DNA of 64,000 bases from Paraburkholderia mimosarum LMG 23256 = NBRC 106338. GTDB taxonomy: Bacteria > Pseudomonadota > Gammaproteobacteria > Burkholderiales > Burkholderiaceae. Made by a program: the position numbers and the translations under genes. This document shows positions 18,263-27,185 of the stretch, one piece after another. Position 1 is the first letter of the stretch, and the number at the start of each line of letters is the position of its first letter. The notes under the pieces were generated by a model. It was given only the letters and a program-made list of their open reading frames with translations. It did no database searches and was not told the DNA's origin. Where the stretch lies: NCBI RefSeq assembly GCF_000739815.1, contig NZ_BBJJ01000004.1, positions 1 through 64,000 of the forward strand, read 5' to 3'.

Positions 18263-18595
18263 ATGAAGAAGCTCGCCGTGCCCCTTGCCCTCTCGCTCAC
18301 GCTCGGCGCGTGCGCATGGTTTCAGAGCAATCCCGATGCTGGCCAGCCCGTCATCGATTCCACAACTAACCGGTCAGTCCAGGACGTGATCGCGTGCCTG
18401 ACGGTTGAAGCGTCTCGTCACGGCGCAAGCTTCACCACGTCGCCGCTGCCGCAAGGCCAGATGCTCGAGTTCGGCGACTCGAACGTCATCAAGATCCGCA
18501 GCGACAATGGCGCCACGACCTACCGCTATTACGCCGGCAAGCGCCACGTCTCCAACCTGTGGATCGAGGGCGCGAGCAAGACTTGCGCGCCTTGA
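18263..18595 (+). CDS. Small lipoprotein of unknown function
   Basis: 110 residues. The signal peptide LAVPLALSLTLGAC ends in a lipobox (LGAC, Cys at about residue 15), so lipid anchoring is expected. The mature domain of about 95 residues contains one further pair of Cys (IACLTV and KTCAP) that could form a disulfide. ATG 18263 is preferred over an upstream in-frame start, because it places the basic MKK directly before the hydrophobic core. It is divergent from the PBP gene; no family is recognised. Confidence 0.75.
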   Translation: MKKLAVPLALSLTLGACAWFQSNPDAGQPVIDSTTNRSVQDVIACLTVEASRHGASFTTSPLPQGQMLEFGDSNVIKIRSDNGATTYRYYAGKRHVSNLWIEGASKTCAP

Positions 18596-18841
18596 TGCCC
18601 TGACGGTTCGCTTTCGCCGCCGTCGCGGGCGTCAGTTTCCAATTTCTACTCCGCGGCGCCCCGTTTTTTCCGCCTTTCGCCCCCGCTTTTCCGCCGCTTT
18701 CCGCGTTCGATTACATCCTCTTACGCGGCGTTACGCGCTGTAGCGCGGTGACACATTTTCGCCGGCCGCTTTAAGAATCGCTTAAGTCTTCGTCCGCATC
18801 ATCGCTCCACCCAGCAGAAAACGAACGCCGCAGGAGGTCCC

Positions 18842-19144
18842 GTGAACCAGCAAGACCCGCAGAACCCGCCGGCCAGCGCCGCCACGAGCACCGCGACGAG
18901 CACCGCTGCGGCCGCCGCGAAACCCGCGCGCCGCACCCTGCTGCGCCGCCTGTTGAGCCACCATGAGCTGGCGACGCTCCTGTTGCTGCTGCACGCGCCG
19001 ATCGATGCGCGCGCCAAACCCGAGATTCCCATCCTTCAGGAAGCGGGACTCGTCGAGCAGGTGCGGGACGACGCCGGCGCGACGCGCATCCGTCTAACGA
19101 GCGAAGGCAGCGCGGTACTCCAGGGGCTCGGCCTCGCGCGTTGA
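18842..19144 (+). CDS. Small hypothetical protein, possibly winged-helix-like
   Basis: The 100-residue product begins at GTG 18842 behind a strong AGGAGG ribosome site. The first about 28 residues are a low-complexity Ala/Ser/Thr tail. Residues 30-100 contain helical segments (RTLLRRLLSHHELATLLLLL) and end in a stretch (LQEAGLVEQVRDDAGATRIR, then LTSEGSAVL) that reads like the recognition helix and wing of a MarR- or PadR-type domain. A DNA-binding or protein-interaction role is therefore possible but unproven. A perfect terminator follows. Confidence 0.65.
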   Translation: MNQQDPQNPPASAATSTATSTAAAAAKPARRTLLRRLLSHHELATLLLLLHAPIDARAKPEIPILQEAGLVEQVRDDAGATRIRLTSEGSAVLQGLGLAR

Positions 19145-19191
19145 GGTGCGCCAAACCCGCGCCGCACGGCAAGGAAGATTCAAGCAGGAAA

Positions 19192-19225
19192 GGCGGCGGC
19201 ACGCATGGCGTGCCGCCGCCTTTTT
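19192..19225 (+). terminator. Intrinsic terminator
   Basis: Perfect 13-bp stem GGCGGCGGCACGC/GCGTGCCGCCGCC with a 3-nt loop, followed by TTTTT. It ends the transcript of the small gene at 18842-19144, just before the convergent regulator gene. Confidence 0.92.
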
Positions 19226-19259
19226 GTATCCCGCTGCCGGCGCGTGCCGGCGGTTCGCC

Positions 19260-19994
19260 TCAGGCAGGCTCGAGCGCTTCGTCTTCGTCGGCTAGCGCCG
19301 TATCCTCATCGCGAAGTTGCAGCAACCGGTAGCCGCTCTTGTAAACCGGTTGCAGCCGGAAGCCGTTTCGCGCATCGATGTCCAGCAACAGGCGCAGGCG
19401 CGACACATGACTGTCGATCGTGCGCGTGTGCGTCTGCAGTTCGCGCCCCCACACCATCGCGTAGATGTGATCGCGAGAGAGCACGCGCCCGATGTTCGAG
19501 AAAAAGAGCGATGCGAGCCGGTATTGCGTGGTCGAGAGCAGCACCGGCTTGCCGTGCACGCTGACCCCCTGGCGCCGCACGTCGAAGTGATAGGGGCCGG
19601 CGTCGATCGTCATGTCGTCGTAACGGTCGTGGAAGGCCCGGCGCAGGAGCGCGTTCACGCGCGCACGCAATACCGCCGGGCACACCGGCAGCCCCACGCA
19701 GTCGTCCGCGCCTATGGAAAATGCCCGCACCACGCTCTCGTCCGACGCATCCTCCGAAACGAACAGCACCGGAATCTCGCTGCCGTTGACCGCGCGCAAC
19801 GTTTTCAGCAACTCGGAGCCCGCCAGCAGCGAGCCCTGCCAGTCGAACACGAGCATATCGACGGTCGATGCGGTCAGCGTCCTGGCAAGCGCCGGCGAGT
19901 CGCTGAACGGGATGCACACGTGGCCGGACTGCGTCAGCACGCGCTCGATCAACTGCCGATGGACAGCGTTGGGCTGATAAATCGCAATGCGCAT
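19260..19994 (-). CDS. OmpR-type winged-helix regulator with degenerate receiver
   Basis: 244 residues: an N-terminal receiver-like domain (1-118) and a C-terminal OmpR/PhoB winged helix (HGKPVLLSTTQYRLASLFF, SRDHIYAMVWGREL, TRTIDSHVSRLRLLL, GFRLQPVYKSGYRL). The receiver keeps Asp51 at the phosphorylation position. It lacks the acidic pair after beta-1 (IAIYQPN instead of a VxxDD pattern), and the conserved Lys is Leu102 (GLPV). Normal phosphoryl-dependent switching is therefore doubtful. No histidine kinase gene is adjacent. ATG 19994 is chosen because the receiver begins there. Confidence 0.85.
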   Translation of the reverse strand: MRIAIYQPNAVHRQLIERVLTQSGHVCIPFSDSPALARTLTASTVDMLVFDWQGSLLAGSELLKTLRAVNGSEIPVLFVSEDASDESVVRAFSIGADDCVGLPVCPAVLRARVNALLRRAFHDRYDDMTIDAGPYHFDVRRQGVSVHGKPVLLSTTQYRLASLFFSNIGRVLSRDHIYAMVWGRELQTHTRTIDSHVSRLRLLLDIDARNGFRLQPVYKSGYRLLQLRDEDTALADEDEALEPA

Positions 19995-20405
19995 GGGTGC
20001 TCCTCTCGTGGATCGAAATTCAGGCCGCGCAATTTTGTGGATTTGTGCAAAGACTGCCCATCGGACGAGTCCGAAATGCGGTCCGCCGCGCCGTCTTGCC
20101 ACAAGGCGATGGGCGCATCGGGCCGAGGACGACGCTGCGCTCGCTCATCCAGCGCGCATGGGCACGCGTCAGGCGCCCTGCGCGCATCCTGTAGAATCGC
20201 GGGCTGGCCTGAACTCGTCGGCGCGTCCGCCCACCCATACGGACGCGCGGCTGCCGTGCCCCACCCTCGCGCCTGCTTTCCGACGACCGCCGCCCCCCGC
20301 GCCACGCGCGCACCAGGCAAATTCGGCCATCACGGACGCCCACACGCGTTTCGCCCATGCGTTTTGCAAAAAATCGCACATAACAACATCCCAGGTTTAC
20401 CGGAA
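19995..20405. other. Intergenic region between divergent regulator and MFS genes
   Basis: About 410 bp with no supported gene on either strand. It must contain the divergent promoters of the winged-helix regulator and the MHS transporter. A TAGAAT hexamer at 20192-20197 is a possible -10 element, but no convincing -35 accompanies it. No clear palindrome was noticed. Confidence 0.5.
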
Positions 20406-21707
20406 ATGCAAGCAACAGAAATTGGCGTGCGCGCGCCTGCCGCTGCGCGCGCGCTCACACGCAGCGACTACAAGACGCTCGGCCTCGCCGCACTCGGCGG
20501 CGCGCTCGAGTTCTACGACTTCATCATCTTCGTGTTCTTCGCGCCGGCCATCGGCCAGTTGTTCTTCCCCGCAACGATTCCCGACTGGCTGCGTCAACTC
20601 CAGACCTTCGGCATCTTCGCGGCGGGCTACCTCGCGCGGCCGCTCGGCGGCATCGTCATGGCGCACTTCGGCGACCTGCTCGGCCGCAAGCGCATGTTCA
20701 CGCTCTCCGTGCTGCTCATGGCGCTGCCCACGCTCGCGATGGGCTGTCTGCCCACCTACGCGACCATCGGCGCGCTCGCGCCGCTGCTGCTGCTCACGCT
20801 GCGCGTGCTGCAAGGCGCTGCCGTGGGCGGCGAGGTGCCGGGCGCATGGGTGTTCGTCTCCGAGCACGTGCCGCGCCGCCATATTGGCTACGCCTGCGGC
20901 ACGCTCACGGCGGGCCTCACGTTCGGCATCCTGCTCGGCTCGCTGATTGCCGCGGCGATCAATCACCACTACGCGCCAGGCGACATCGCCGCCTATGCGT
21001 GGCGCATTCCGTTCCTGATCGGCGGCCTGTTCGGCATGTTCTCGGTGTACCTGCGCCAGTGGCTGCACGAAACGCCCGTGTTCGCGGAGATGCAGGCGCG
21101 CAAGGCGCTCGCCGGCGAAATTCCGCTCAAGGCCGTGCTGCGCGACCACGGCCGCGCCGTGGTGGTCTCGATGCTGCTCACGTGGATGCTGTCGGCGGCC
21201 ATCGTCGTCGTGATCCTGATGACGCCGCCGCTGCTGCAGAAGCAGTTCCATCTCGACGCCACCACCTCGCTCCTCGCGAACTGTGTCGCGACGCTATTCC
21301 TCACGGTGGGCTGCGTGAGCGCGGGCGCGCTCGCCGACCGCTTCGGCGCGCGCCGCGTGCTGGCGATCGGCGGCATCGCGCTCGCCATCTCCTATTACGT
21401 GTTGTTCCGCCAGATGGCCGTGGACAGCTCGATGCTCATGCCGCTCTACGCGCTCTGCGGGTTGCTGGTGGGCACGATCGGCGCAGTGCCTTATGTGATG
21501 GTGAATGCGTTCCCGCCCGTGGTGCGATTCTCGGGCATCTCGTTCTCGTACAACGTGGCGTACGCCGTATTCGGCGGCCTCACGCCGATCGTCGTCGCGC
21601 TACTGATGAAATCGGAACCGCTCGCGCCTGCGTGGTATGTGGCCGCGATCTGCGTACTCGGCGCGATCACGACGCTGTTCTTCAAGGACCCGCATCGCGA
21701 GCAGTGA
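20406..21707 (+). CDS. MFS transporter of the metabolite:H+ symporter (MHS) family
   Basis: The 433-residue inner-membrane protein has about 12 predicted hydrophobic segments. The opening LAALGGALEFYDFIIFVFFA is characteristic of MHS carriers (citrate, proline/betaine, shikimate and alpha-ketoglutarate transporters), and the loop 2-3 motif reads HFGDLLGRKRMF. Such proteins import organic acids or osmolytes with protons. The substrate cannot be assigned, since no catabolic gene is linked. It is divergent from the degenerate-receiver regulator across 411 bp. Confidence 0.88.
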   Translation: MQATEIGVRAPAAARALTRSDYKTLGLAALGGALEFYDFIIFVFFAPAIGQLFFPATIPDWLRQLQTFGIFAAGYLARPLGGIVMAHFGDLLGRKRMFTLSVLLMALPTLAMGCLPTYATIGALAPLLLLTLRVLQGAAVGGEVPGAWVFVSEHVPRRHIGYACGTLTAGLTFGILLGSLIAAAINHHYAPGDIAAYAWRIPFLIGGLFGMFSVYLRQWLHETPVFAEMQARKALAGEIPLKAVLRDHGRAVVVSMLLTWMLSAAIVVVILMTPPLLQKQFHLDATTSLLANCVATLFLTVGCVSAGALADRFGARRVLAIGGIALAISYYVLFRQMAVDSSMLMPLYALCGLLVGTIGAVPYVMVNAFPPVVRFSGISFSYNVAYAVFGGLTPIVVALLMKSEPLAPAWYVAAICVLGAITTLFFKDPHREQ

Positions 21708-21844
21708 GGGCGCGCCGGGTGCGCACGGAACGCACACCAGGCGAGCACCGCTGATCCGGCACCTTTGATGCCGATTCGCCGGCGGCTTCGACGCTTCACC
21801 TCGCGCTGAAACGTCGAAGCCGGCACCCGCCCTAACATGGGCGC

Positions 21845-23317
21845 ATGAATACCTCACACCCCACCCCAGTCCGCCACCTCCGGTTCACGCCCGCGCTTGC
21901 GCGCATCGTCGCGACCGTCAGCGTGGGATTCGTCGTCACGCAGCTCGACGTCACCATCGTCAACATCGCGCTCGCGCGCATCGCGACCGACCTCCATGCG
22001 AGCGTTGCGGGCCTGCAGTGGATCGTCGATGCCTACACGCTCGCCTTCGCGGTGCTGATGCTTTCGGGCGGCGTCCTCGGCGACCGCTATGGCGCGCGCC
22101 GCCTCTACGCTGCCGGCCTCGTGGTGTTCGCGCTCGCTTCGCTGGCCTGCGGGCTCGCCGCCAATGCAGCCGTGCTGATCGCCGCCCGCGCGCTGCAGGG
22201 CGCGGGCGCGGCGGCCATGCTGCCCAACTCGCTCGCGCTGCTCAACGAGGCCTGCCGACACGATCGCGCGCTGCGGGCGCGCGCCGTGGGCTTGTGGACC
22301 GCCGCCGGCGCCATCTCGATCGCTGCCGGCCCGGTGGCGGGCGGCCTGCTGATCGCGGCGTTCGGCTGGCGCAGCATCTTCCTCGTCAACCTGCCGCTGT
22401 GCGCGGCCGGTTTTTGGGCCGCGCTCGCGTGGATTCCCGCACCGCGCCGCGAAGCGCACGCGCGCAAGGCCGCCGGTGCGCCCGCCGCGCGCAGCCTCGA
22501 CGTGCGCGGCCAGTTGCTCGCCATCGTCGCGCTCACGGCGTTCACGGGCGCTGTGATCGAATGGCGTCCGCTCGGCTTCGCGCACTGGGCCGTGGCGGGC
22601 GGCTTTGCGCTCGCGCTCGCCGCGGGTTTCGCGTTCGTATCGCTCGAAGCCCGCGTACGCGACCCCATGCTGCCGCTCGCCATGCTGCGCAACCGCGCGT
22701 TCAGCGCGGCGGTGCTGTTCGGCATCTGCGTGAATCTCACCTATTACGGCACCGTGTTCGTGCTCGCGCTGTATCTGCAGCATGCGCGCGGCGAAACGCC
22801 GTTGCAGGCAGGCCTCGCGTTCATTCCTCTCACCGGCGGCTTCCTGCTATCGAACATCGTGAGCGGCCATGTGGTGGCGCACTATGGCACGCGCCGGCCG
22901 ATGGTCATCGGCGCGCTGATCGCGGGCGCGGGCTACGCGCTCCTCACGGCCGTGGACGCCGCGACGCCGCTCGCCTTCGTGCTGCTCGCCTTTTTACTGA
23001 TCCCCTCGGGAATGGGTCTCGCCGTGCCGGCGATGACGACCGCCGTGCTCTCCTCGGTCGACCCGGCACGCGCGGGCACGGCCTCGGCGCTGCTCAATAC
23101 GGCGCGTCAGGCAGGCGGTGCGGTGGGGGTGGCGGCGTTCGGCGCGCTCGCAGGCGGCGCGCTCGCGGCGCAGGTGGTGGCCGGTTTGCGCGCGGAGGCC
23201 GCCGTTTCTACGGCGATCCTGCTCACGGCAGCGGGTCTTGCGTGGTTCGTGAAGACGGATCCGGCGCATGCGGGGGCGCGCCAGGCCGCCCAGGCGCGCG
23301 TGAAGGCGTCGCGCTGA
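21845..23317 (+). CDS. MFS drug efflux transporter, EmrB/QacA (DHA2) family
   Basis: 490 residues with about 14 hydrophobic segments. The DHA2 start TQLDVTIVNIALARIATDL and motif A GGVLGDRYGARRLY are visible, and motif C-like Gly-rich AGPVAGG lies in the fifth segment. It is probably a proton-driven exporter of hydrophobic compounds at the inner membrane. No EmrA-type adaptor is adjacent. It follows the MHS transporter by 137 bp on the same strand, but the gap suggests separate transcription. Confidence 0.88.
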   Translation: MNTSHPTPVRHLRFTPALARIVATVSVGFVVTQLDVTIVNIALARIATDLHASVAGLQWIVDAYTLAFAVLMLSGGVLGDRYGARRLYAAGLVVFALASLACGLAANAAVLIAARALQGAGAAAMLPNSLALLNEACRHDRALRARAVGLWTAAGAISIAAGPVAGGLLIAAFGWRSIFLVNLPLCAAGFWAALAWIPAPRREAHARKAAGAPAARSLDVRGQLLAIVALTAFTGAVIEWRPLGFAHWAVAGGFALALAAGFAFVSLEARVRDPMLPLAMLRNRAFSAAVLFGICVNLTYYGTVFVLALYLQHARGETPLQAGLAFIPLTGGFLLSNIVSGHVVAHYGTRRPMVIGALIAGAGYALLTAVDAATPLAFVLLAFLLIPSGMGLAVPAMTTAVLSSVDPARAGTASALLNTARQAGGAVGVAAFGALAGGALAAQVVAGLRAEAAVSTAILLTAAGLAWFVKTDPAHAGARQAAQARVKASR

Positions 23318-23383
23318 TTCTGCGCCGCATCGCGGCCTCCGCTATCGACGGCCGATCGTTCCGGCTGCGATGCTCTCGGCGCG

Positions 23384-23653
23384 CTACAGCGATGCTTCCT
23401 GGATGGCGCCCGAGTCGATCGCCCGGCTGATCAAGCCTTCGCTTTGCGCCTTGCGGATGGCATGCTCGATCAGCTGGTCCGGCTCTTCGAGTTCCGCCTT
23501 GAGGGCGCCGAGGAGTCCGGACGCGTCGAGGATCACCAGCGTCTTCGCGGTATCCGCGTAGCTGATGAAGACGCGCCGCGTGCCGTCTTCCGCAAGACTC
23601 GCGCAGAAGTGCTCGGTCTTGCCTGCCACGTTGAAGTCGAAGTTCTGTATCAA
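23384..23653 (-). CDS. Small hypothetical protein
   Basis: 89 residues from a TTG start at 23653. That start is chosen because a strong AGGAAGGAG ribosome site lies about 8 nt upstream; the frame is open to GTG 23671, but that codon would sit directly on the ribosome site. The product (IQNFDFNVAGKTEHFCASLA, VFISYADTAKTLVIL) is soluble, mixed alpha/beta and acidic towards the end. No domain is recognised. It stands alone between the efflux transporter and the DoxX gene. Confidence 0.65.
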   Translation of the reverse strand: MIQNFDFNVAGKTEHFCASLAEDGTRRVFISYADTAKTLVILDASGLLGALKAELEEPDQLIEHAIRKAQSEGLISRAIDSGAIQEASL

Positions 23654-23740
23654 GGCCCGCTCCTTCCTCACCCGGTCGCCCGGTGGTTTCGTTCGATTGT
23701 CCGATACGCGCGCCGGGCTGCGTCAATCGCGACAGCCTCA

Positions 23741-24175
23741 CTAGCCTCGCAGGCCGCCGCCGCGCGGTGCGCGCAAGCCATCAATGGAAGCACGTCCCGC
23801 TCCCGTCACGGTCAGCAGCAGGAAACCGCCCGCGATGGCGACGTTCTTCCAGAAGTGGATGACCGCCTCCTGCTGCGCCGCCGCCTGTGTCATGTTCCAG
23901 AAGTCGTGGCCGAACACCGCCGTGACGATGGCGTACCCGGCCAGCAGGAACCCGACGGCACGCGCGCGCACGCCCAACACGAGCGCCAGGCCGCCAAGCA
24001 GCTCGATGACCGTGGCGAGTATGGCGGCATACGAGGCATAAGGCACCCCCTTCGCGTTCAGGTAGCCGACGAACCCCGCGTATCCCAGCAGCTTCATGGC
24101 ACCGCCCCAAAGAAACAGGATGGCTAGAGCGAGACGGGCAATGAAGATGATGAAGGAATCGGCGGGACGGGTCAT
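23741..24175 (-). CDS. DoxX family membrane protein
   Basis: 144 residues with four hydrophobic segments. Family features are FIARLALAILFLWGGAMKLL near the N-terminus, GYLNAKGVP in the first loop, and ELLGGLALVLGVRARAVGFL. DoxX proteins are small inner-membrane proteins linked to quinone or thiol-redox reactions, but the biochemical role is unsettled. The start MTRPADSF at 24175 is preferred; the frame stays open upstream in sequence without family similarity. A second XRE/MmyB regulator lies about 600 bp away, divergently. Confidence 0.88.
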   Translation of the reverse strand: MTRPADSFIIFIARLALAILFLWGGAMKLLGYAGFVGYLNAKGVPYASYAAILATVIELLGGLALVLGVRARAVGFLLAGYAIVTAVFGHDFWNMTQAAAQQEAVIHFWKNVAIAGGFLLLTVTGAGRASIDGLRAPRGGGLRG

Positions 24176-24441
24176 GGAGGGCTCCGGTATGCAGTAACGG
24201 AATGACCATGACGCGCGCGCGCAGTTCCCCTTACGCGACGCGGAATGGCGCGCAAGGCTGCACGCAGAACCACGGGCTATGAGCCGGTCCGCAGGCCAAA
24301 GCAGCACCGTCCGAGGGAGACGCGGGAAAAACTACCCCGGAAATTGATTCGGAATGCTATCAAACATGCATAGGGTGCCGGGCGGCGAACGCGTGGCGAA
24401 ACGTCTGCGCAATGGCGCAAGCCGCCGCGGCGTTGGCACAC

Positions 24442-24603
24442 TCAATGCTTATGATGCATGCCGCGCGGCCGATGCGCGTCGAGCCAACGGGTCAGGCGCG
24501 CTTCGAGCGTGCCCCTGCTGCGTCGCGACACGGCCCACATGACCGCGCACACCAGCAGCATGACGCCGGGTCCGAGCAGATAAGCAACGACAGTTTCCCT
24601 CAT
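24442..24603 (-). CDS. 53-residue single-pass membrane protein
   Basis: A short gene supported by a GAGGAG ribosome site 6 nt before ATG 24603. The product has one hydrophobic helix at about residues 5-25 (VVAYLLGPGVMLLVCAVMWA) followed by a basic tail (SRRSRGTLEARLTRWLDAHR) ending in HHKH, so the tail is probably cytoplasmic. It is transcribed divergently from the XRE regulator and faces the DoxX gene in tandem. No family is recognised. Confidence 0.65.
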   Translation of the reverse strand: MRETVVAYLLGPGVMLLVCAVMWAVSRRSRGTLEARLTRWLDAHRPRGMHHKH

Positions 24604-24756
24604 GGCAGTCTCCTCAACGCGACGCCACAGAACAGATTTTTTTCATTTTAGGCGATAGCGTCGCCCACGGTAAACGCCGACGAAAACACGCGGCGGCTGC
24701 CCATTCCCAGGGTTTTCATGTATGCGATATCGGCAGCGCACAGCCGGTGCATTACC

Positions 24757-24774
24757 TCAGACGTAATCGTCTGA
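24757..24774. promoter_or_regulatory. Palindromic operator candidate upstream of XRE regulator
   Basis: TCAGACGTAATCGTCTGA carries perfect 7-bp arms (TCAGACG/CGTCTGA) around TAAT. It ends 27 bp before the regulator ATG and is placed for autoregulation by the XRE/MmyB protein. The assignment is inference. Confidence 0.6.
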
Positions 24775-24801
24775 TGCACGTCTTTGTCTAGAATCGACGT
24801 C

Positions 24802-25632
24802 ATGGACACGCTCGCTTCCCCTGTTACCGCGGTGCCGATCGGCACCGGGCGCCGCAGCGTCGGCGAGATGCTGCGCGACTGGCGCATGCGCCGGCGCATG
24901 AGTCAGTTGCTGCTCGCGACAGAGGCCGAGATTTCGACGCGCCATCTGAGCTTCGTCGAGTCGGGCCGCGCGCTGCCGAGCCGCGAGATGGTCATGCATC
25001 TCGCGGAGCAGCTCGATGTGCCGCTACGCGAACGCAATGCACTGCTCGTGGCTGCCGGATACGCGCCGCTCTATCGCGAGCGCGCCCTCGACGACCCACA
25101 GCTCGCCGCCGCGCGCGAGGCGGTCGATCTCGTGTTGCGCGGGCACGAACCCTATCCCGCAGTGGCGGTGGACCGCCACTGGAATATCGTCGCCGCGAAC
25201 GGCGCGCTCGCGCCGCTCATCGGCGACGCCTCGCCCGCTTTGCTCGCCGCGCCCATCAACGCGCTGCGGCTTTCGCTGCACCCCGAGGGCATCGCGCCGC
25301 GCATCGTCAACTGGCACGCATGGCGCGCGCATCTGCTCACGCGCCTGCAACGCCAGATCGAGGCGAGCGGCGATCCCGTGCTCGCCGCACTCCATGAAGA
25401 GCTCGCAGCGTATCCCACGCCGGCCGGCGTGGCGAACGCGAGCGCCGAGCCGATCGCACATCACATCGCCGTGCCGCTGCGCGTGCGCACCGCGCTTGGC
25501 GAGCTGGCGTTCTACAGCACGACGACCGTGTTCGGCACGCCGGTCGACATCACGCTTTCCGAGCTGGCGATCGAAGCGTTCTTTCCCGCCGATCCGCAAA
25601 CGTCGAAGGCGTTGCGCCAGAACGCGGCGTGA
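24802..25632 (+). CDS. XRE-family regulator with MmyB-like ligand-binding domain (second copy)
   Basis: 276 residues. The helix-turn-helix lies at about 20-80 (MLRDWRMRRRMSQLLLATEA, RHLSFVESGRALPSREM), followed by the MmyB-type domain (DVPLRERNALLVAAGYAPLY, VDRHWNIVAANGALAPLIGD, ELAFYSTTTVFGTPVDITLS). It is clearly paralogous to the protein at 5742-6587. ATG 24802 is preferred to an upstream in-frame TTG at 24784. The palindrome at 24757-24774 suggests autoregulation. Nearby targets could be the divergent small membrane protein and doxX. Confidence 0.88.
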   Translation: MDTLASPVTAVPIGTGRRSVGEMLRDWRMRRRMSQLLLATEAEISTRHLSFVESGRALPSREMVMHLAEQLDVPLRERNALLVAAGYAPLYRERALDDPQLAAAREAVDLVLRGHEPYPAVAVDRHWNIVAANGALAPLIGDASPALLAAPINALRLSLHPEGIAPRIVNWHAWRAHLLTRLQRQIEASGDPVLAALHEELAAYPTPAGVANASAEPIAHHIAVPLRVRTALGELAFYSTTTVFGTPVDITLSELAIEAFFPADPQTSKALRQNAA

Positions 25633-25872
25633 CGAGCGGGCCTTCAGGCACACGGCGCGTTTGGATTTTGTCGGGCTTGTGCGAAACGAACTAAAAAAAA
25701 TTGAAGACCGTGCGCATGCGACAAGCATTTCGTTCCGCCACTCAGCAAGCCACTTGCGCACCGTGGCAATCGACCTATTGACGCAAGAAGGCGTGTTCCT
25801 GGCACGTCAATACGTTTATTTCGGTGTACGAATTTATGTGACCTTAAGTGAATGCGCTTCGCGTCGCGCCGC

Positions 25873-26337
25873 TCAGGCAGCCGCCGCTGTCGCCTGCTCC
25901 GCCTCGGGCGCGGTGACGACCAGCACGCTGCACGACACGCGGTCGAGCAACCGGCGATCGTCGCGACCTTCCCACCACCGCTTGAGCGGCCCCCGCCGAT
26001 GGTGGCCCAGCACGATGAGATCGGGATGCAGTTCCTCGCAATAGCTCGCAATCACGTCGATCGGCCTTCCTACGACGAAATGCCCTGTCGCCGCGAGCCC
26101 CTTTTCCTGCAGACAGGCCACCCCGTCACGCAAGATTTCGCGCGCCGCCTCCTCGGCGGCTTCGAATGGGACGGCCGACGCGATGTCCGTGCCCCATTGC
26201 AGCGGCGCCTGATCCAGCACCGCCAGCAAATGCGTCTGCGCGCGGCACTCGCGGGCGAGGTCGGCGCCCTCGCGCAGCGCCCGGCGTCCTTCGCGCGTTG
26301 CGTCATAGCACAGCAGAATCCTGTTGAACGCGGTCAT
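25873..26337 (-). CDS. Universal stress protein, UspA family
   Basis: 154 residues in a single Usp domain: RILLCYDATREGRRALREGA at the start, and at the end the nucleotide-binding pattern VLGHHRRGPLKRWW followed by RLLDRVSCSVLVVTAP. It is a cytosolic stress-response protein that probably binds ATP. The C-terminus is an Ala-rich tail. No operon partner is visible; the long flhDC upstream region follows on the other side. Confidence 0.9.
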   Translation of the reverse strand: MTAFNRILLCYDATREGRRALREGADLARECRAQTHLLAVLDQAPLQWGTDIASAVPFEAAEEAAREILRDGVACLQEKGLAATGHFVVGRPIDVIASYCEELHPDLIVLGHHRRGPLKRWWEGRDDRRLLDRVSCSVLVVTAPEAEQATAAAA

Positions 26338-27185
26338 GATCTGTCTCCCCCCGAATTTCCGGTACTGCCGGTGGTGAGATTCCGAACACGCGCGGGCCGC
26401 GCCGTATCCGGGACGTTGCCTTCATTATGGCCTTTACGTCACGTCTTGATATAAATAAGGCAGAAACGGCGCCTCTGCACGCACCCGAGTCGCTCGGGGC
26501 AAGATCGGCGTCACTTCAGCCTGTGCCGAATCGGGCCGCCGCCGGAGCCGCCACAAACGAACGCCGATGCTGCCTGCAAATCACAACAGCCAAACGTTCC
26601 ACACGCGCATAGTGGACCTGATATGCACCGAGCATCCGTCTCCCCATCCAACGCGGCCTGCACGGCCCGAACTCGTAACATCTCAGTTACACAATTCACT
26701 GGTATAAGGGCGCCCAGCCTGAAACATTCGTTACATTTGTATCGTCATACCGTTTAATCGCAGGCCTCGCATTTTTTACCTGTCAGCAAGATTCCTTTCG
26801 AAACCTTTATCCAGGCTTACGACGTTTTTCATGTTCGCTTTATGTGTTTCGCATTCCCTGCGACTTTGCTGGAAAACCCTTATAGGCAAGGCCCTGCGGC
26901 TATTCCGTCGGGGAAACTCAATGCGCGACGCATTGTCGCAAGGCCCCTCGCGAATAGCAGAAAAAATTACCGAAAATAAATTACAACAGTCGGATTATTT
27001 TTGATCCGAGGGATTGATTTCTGAGATTAGCCCTCATACAATTCCCTCAAGGTTGTTACGAGATGTAACAACCTGTATCAAAGAGTCGTGTCGAGCCACA
27101 GAGCGAAGATCGACCACAAGACCAGAAAAGATACAACGGCGAAAAAAGCCGGGGGGTTAAATTCGGGGCTTCGGAAACTACAGAA
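26338..27185. other. Long upstream region of flhDC
   Basis: Nearly 850 bp without a supported gene. The last 450 bp are clearly more AT-rich than the surroundings (runs such as GAAAAAATTACC and AAATAAATTAC), as often seen upstream of flhDC where nucleoid proteins bind. It must hold the flhDC promoter(s). The 23-bp palindrome at 27051-27073 is listed separately. No small RNA could be identified by eye. Confidence 0.6.
27051..27073. promoter_or_regulatory. Perfect 9-bp-arm palindrome upstream of flhD
   Basis: GGTTGTTAC and GTAACAACC form perfect inverted arms around GAGAT, ending 112 bp before the flhD ATG. Size and position suit a dimeric regulator of the flagellar master operon. Without a T-run it is unlikely to be a terminator. 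The regulator is unknown. Confidence 0.6.
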
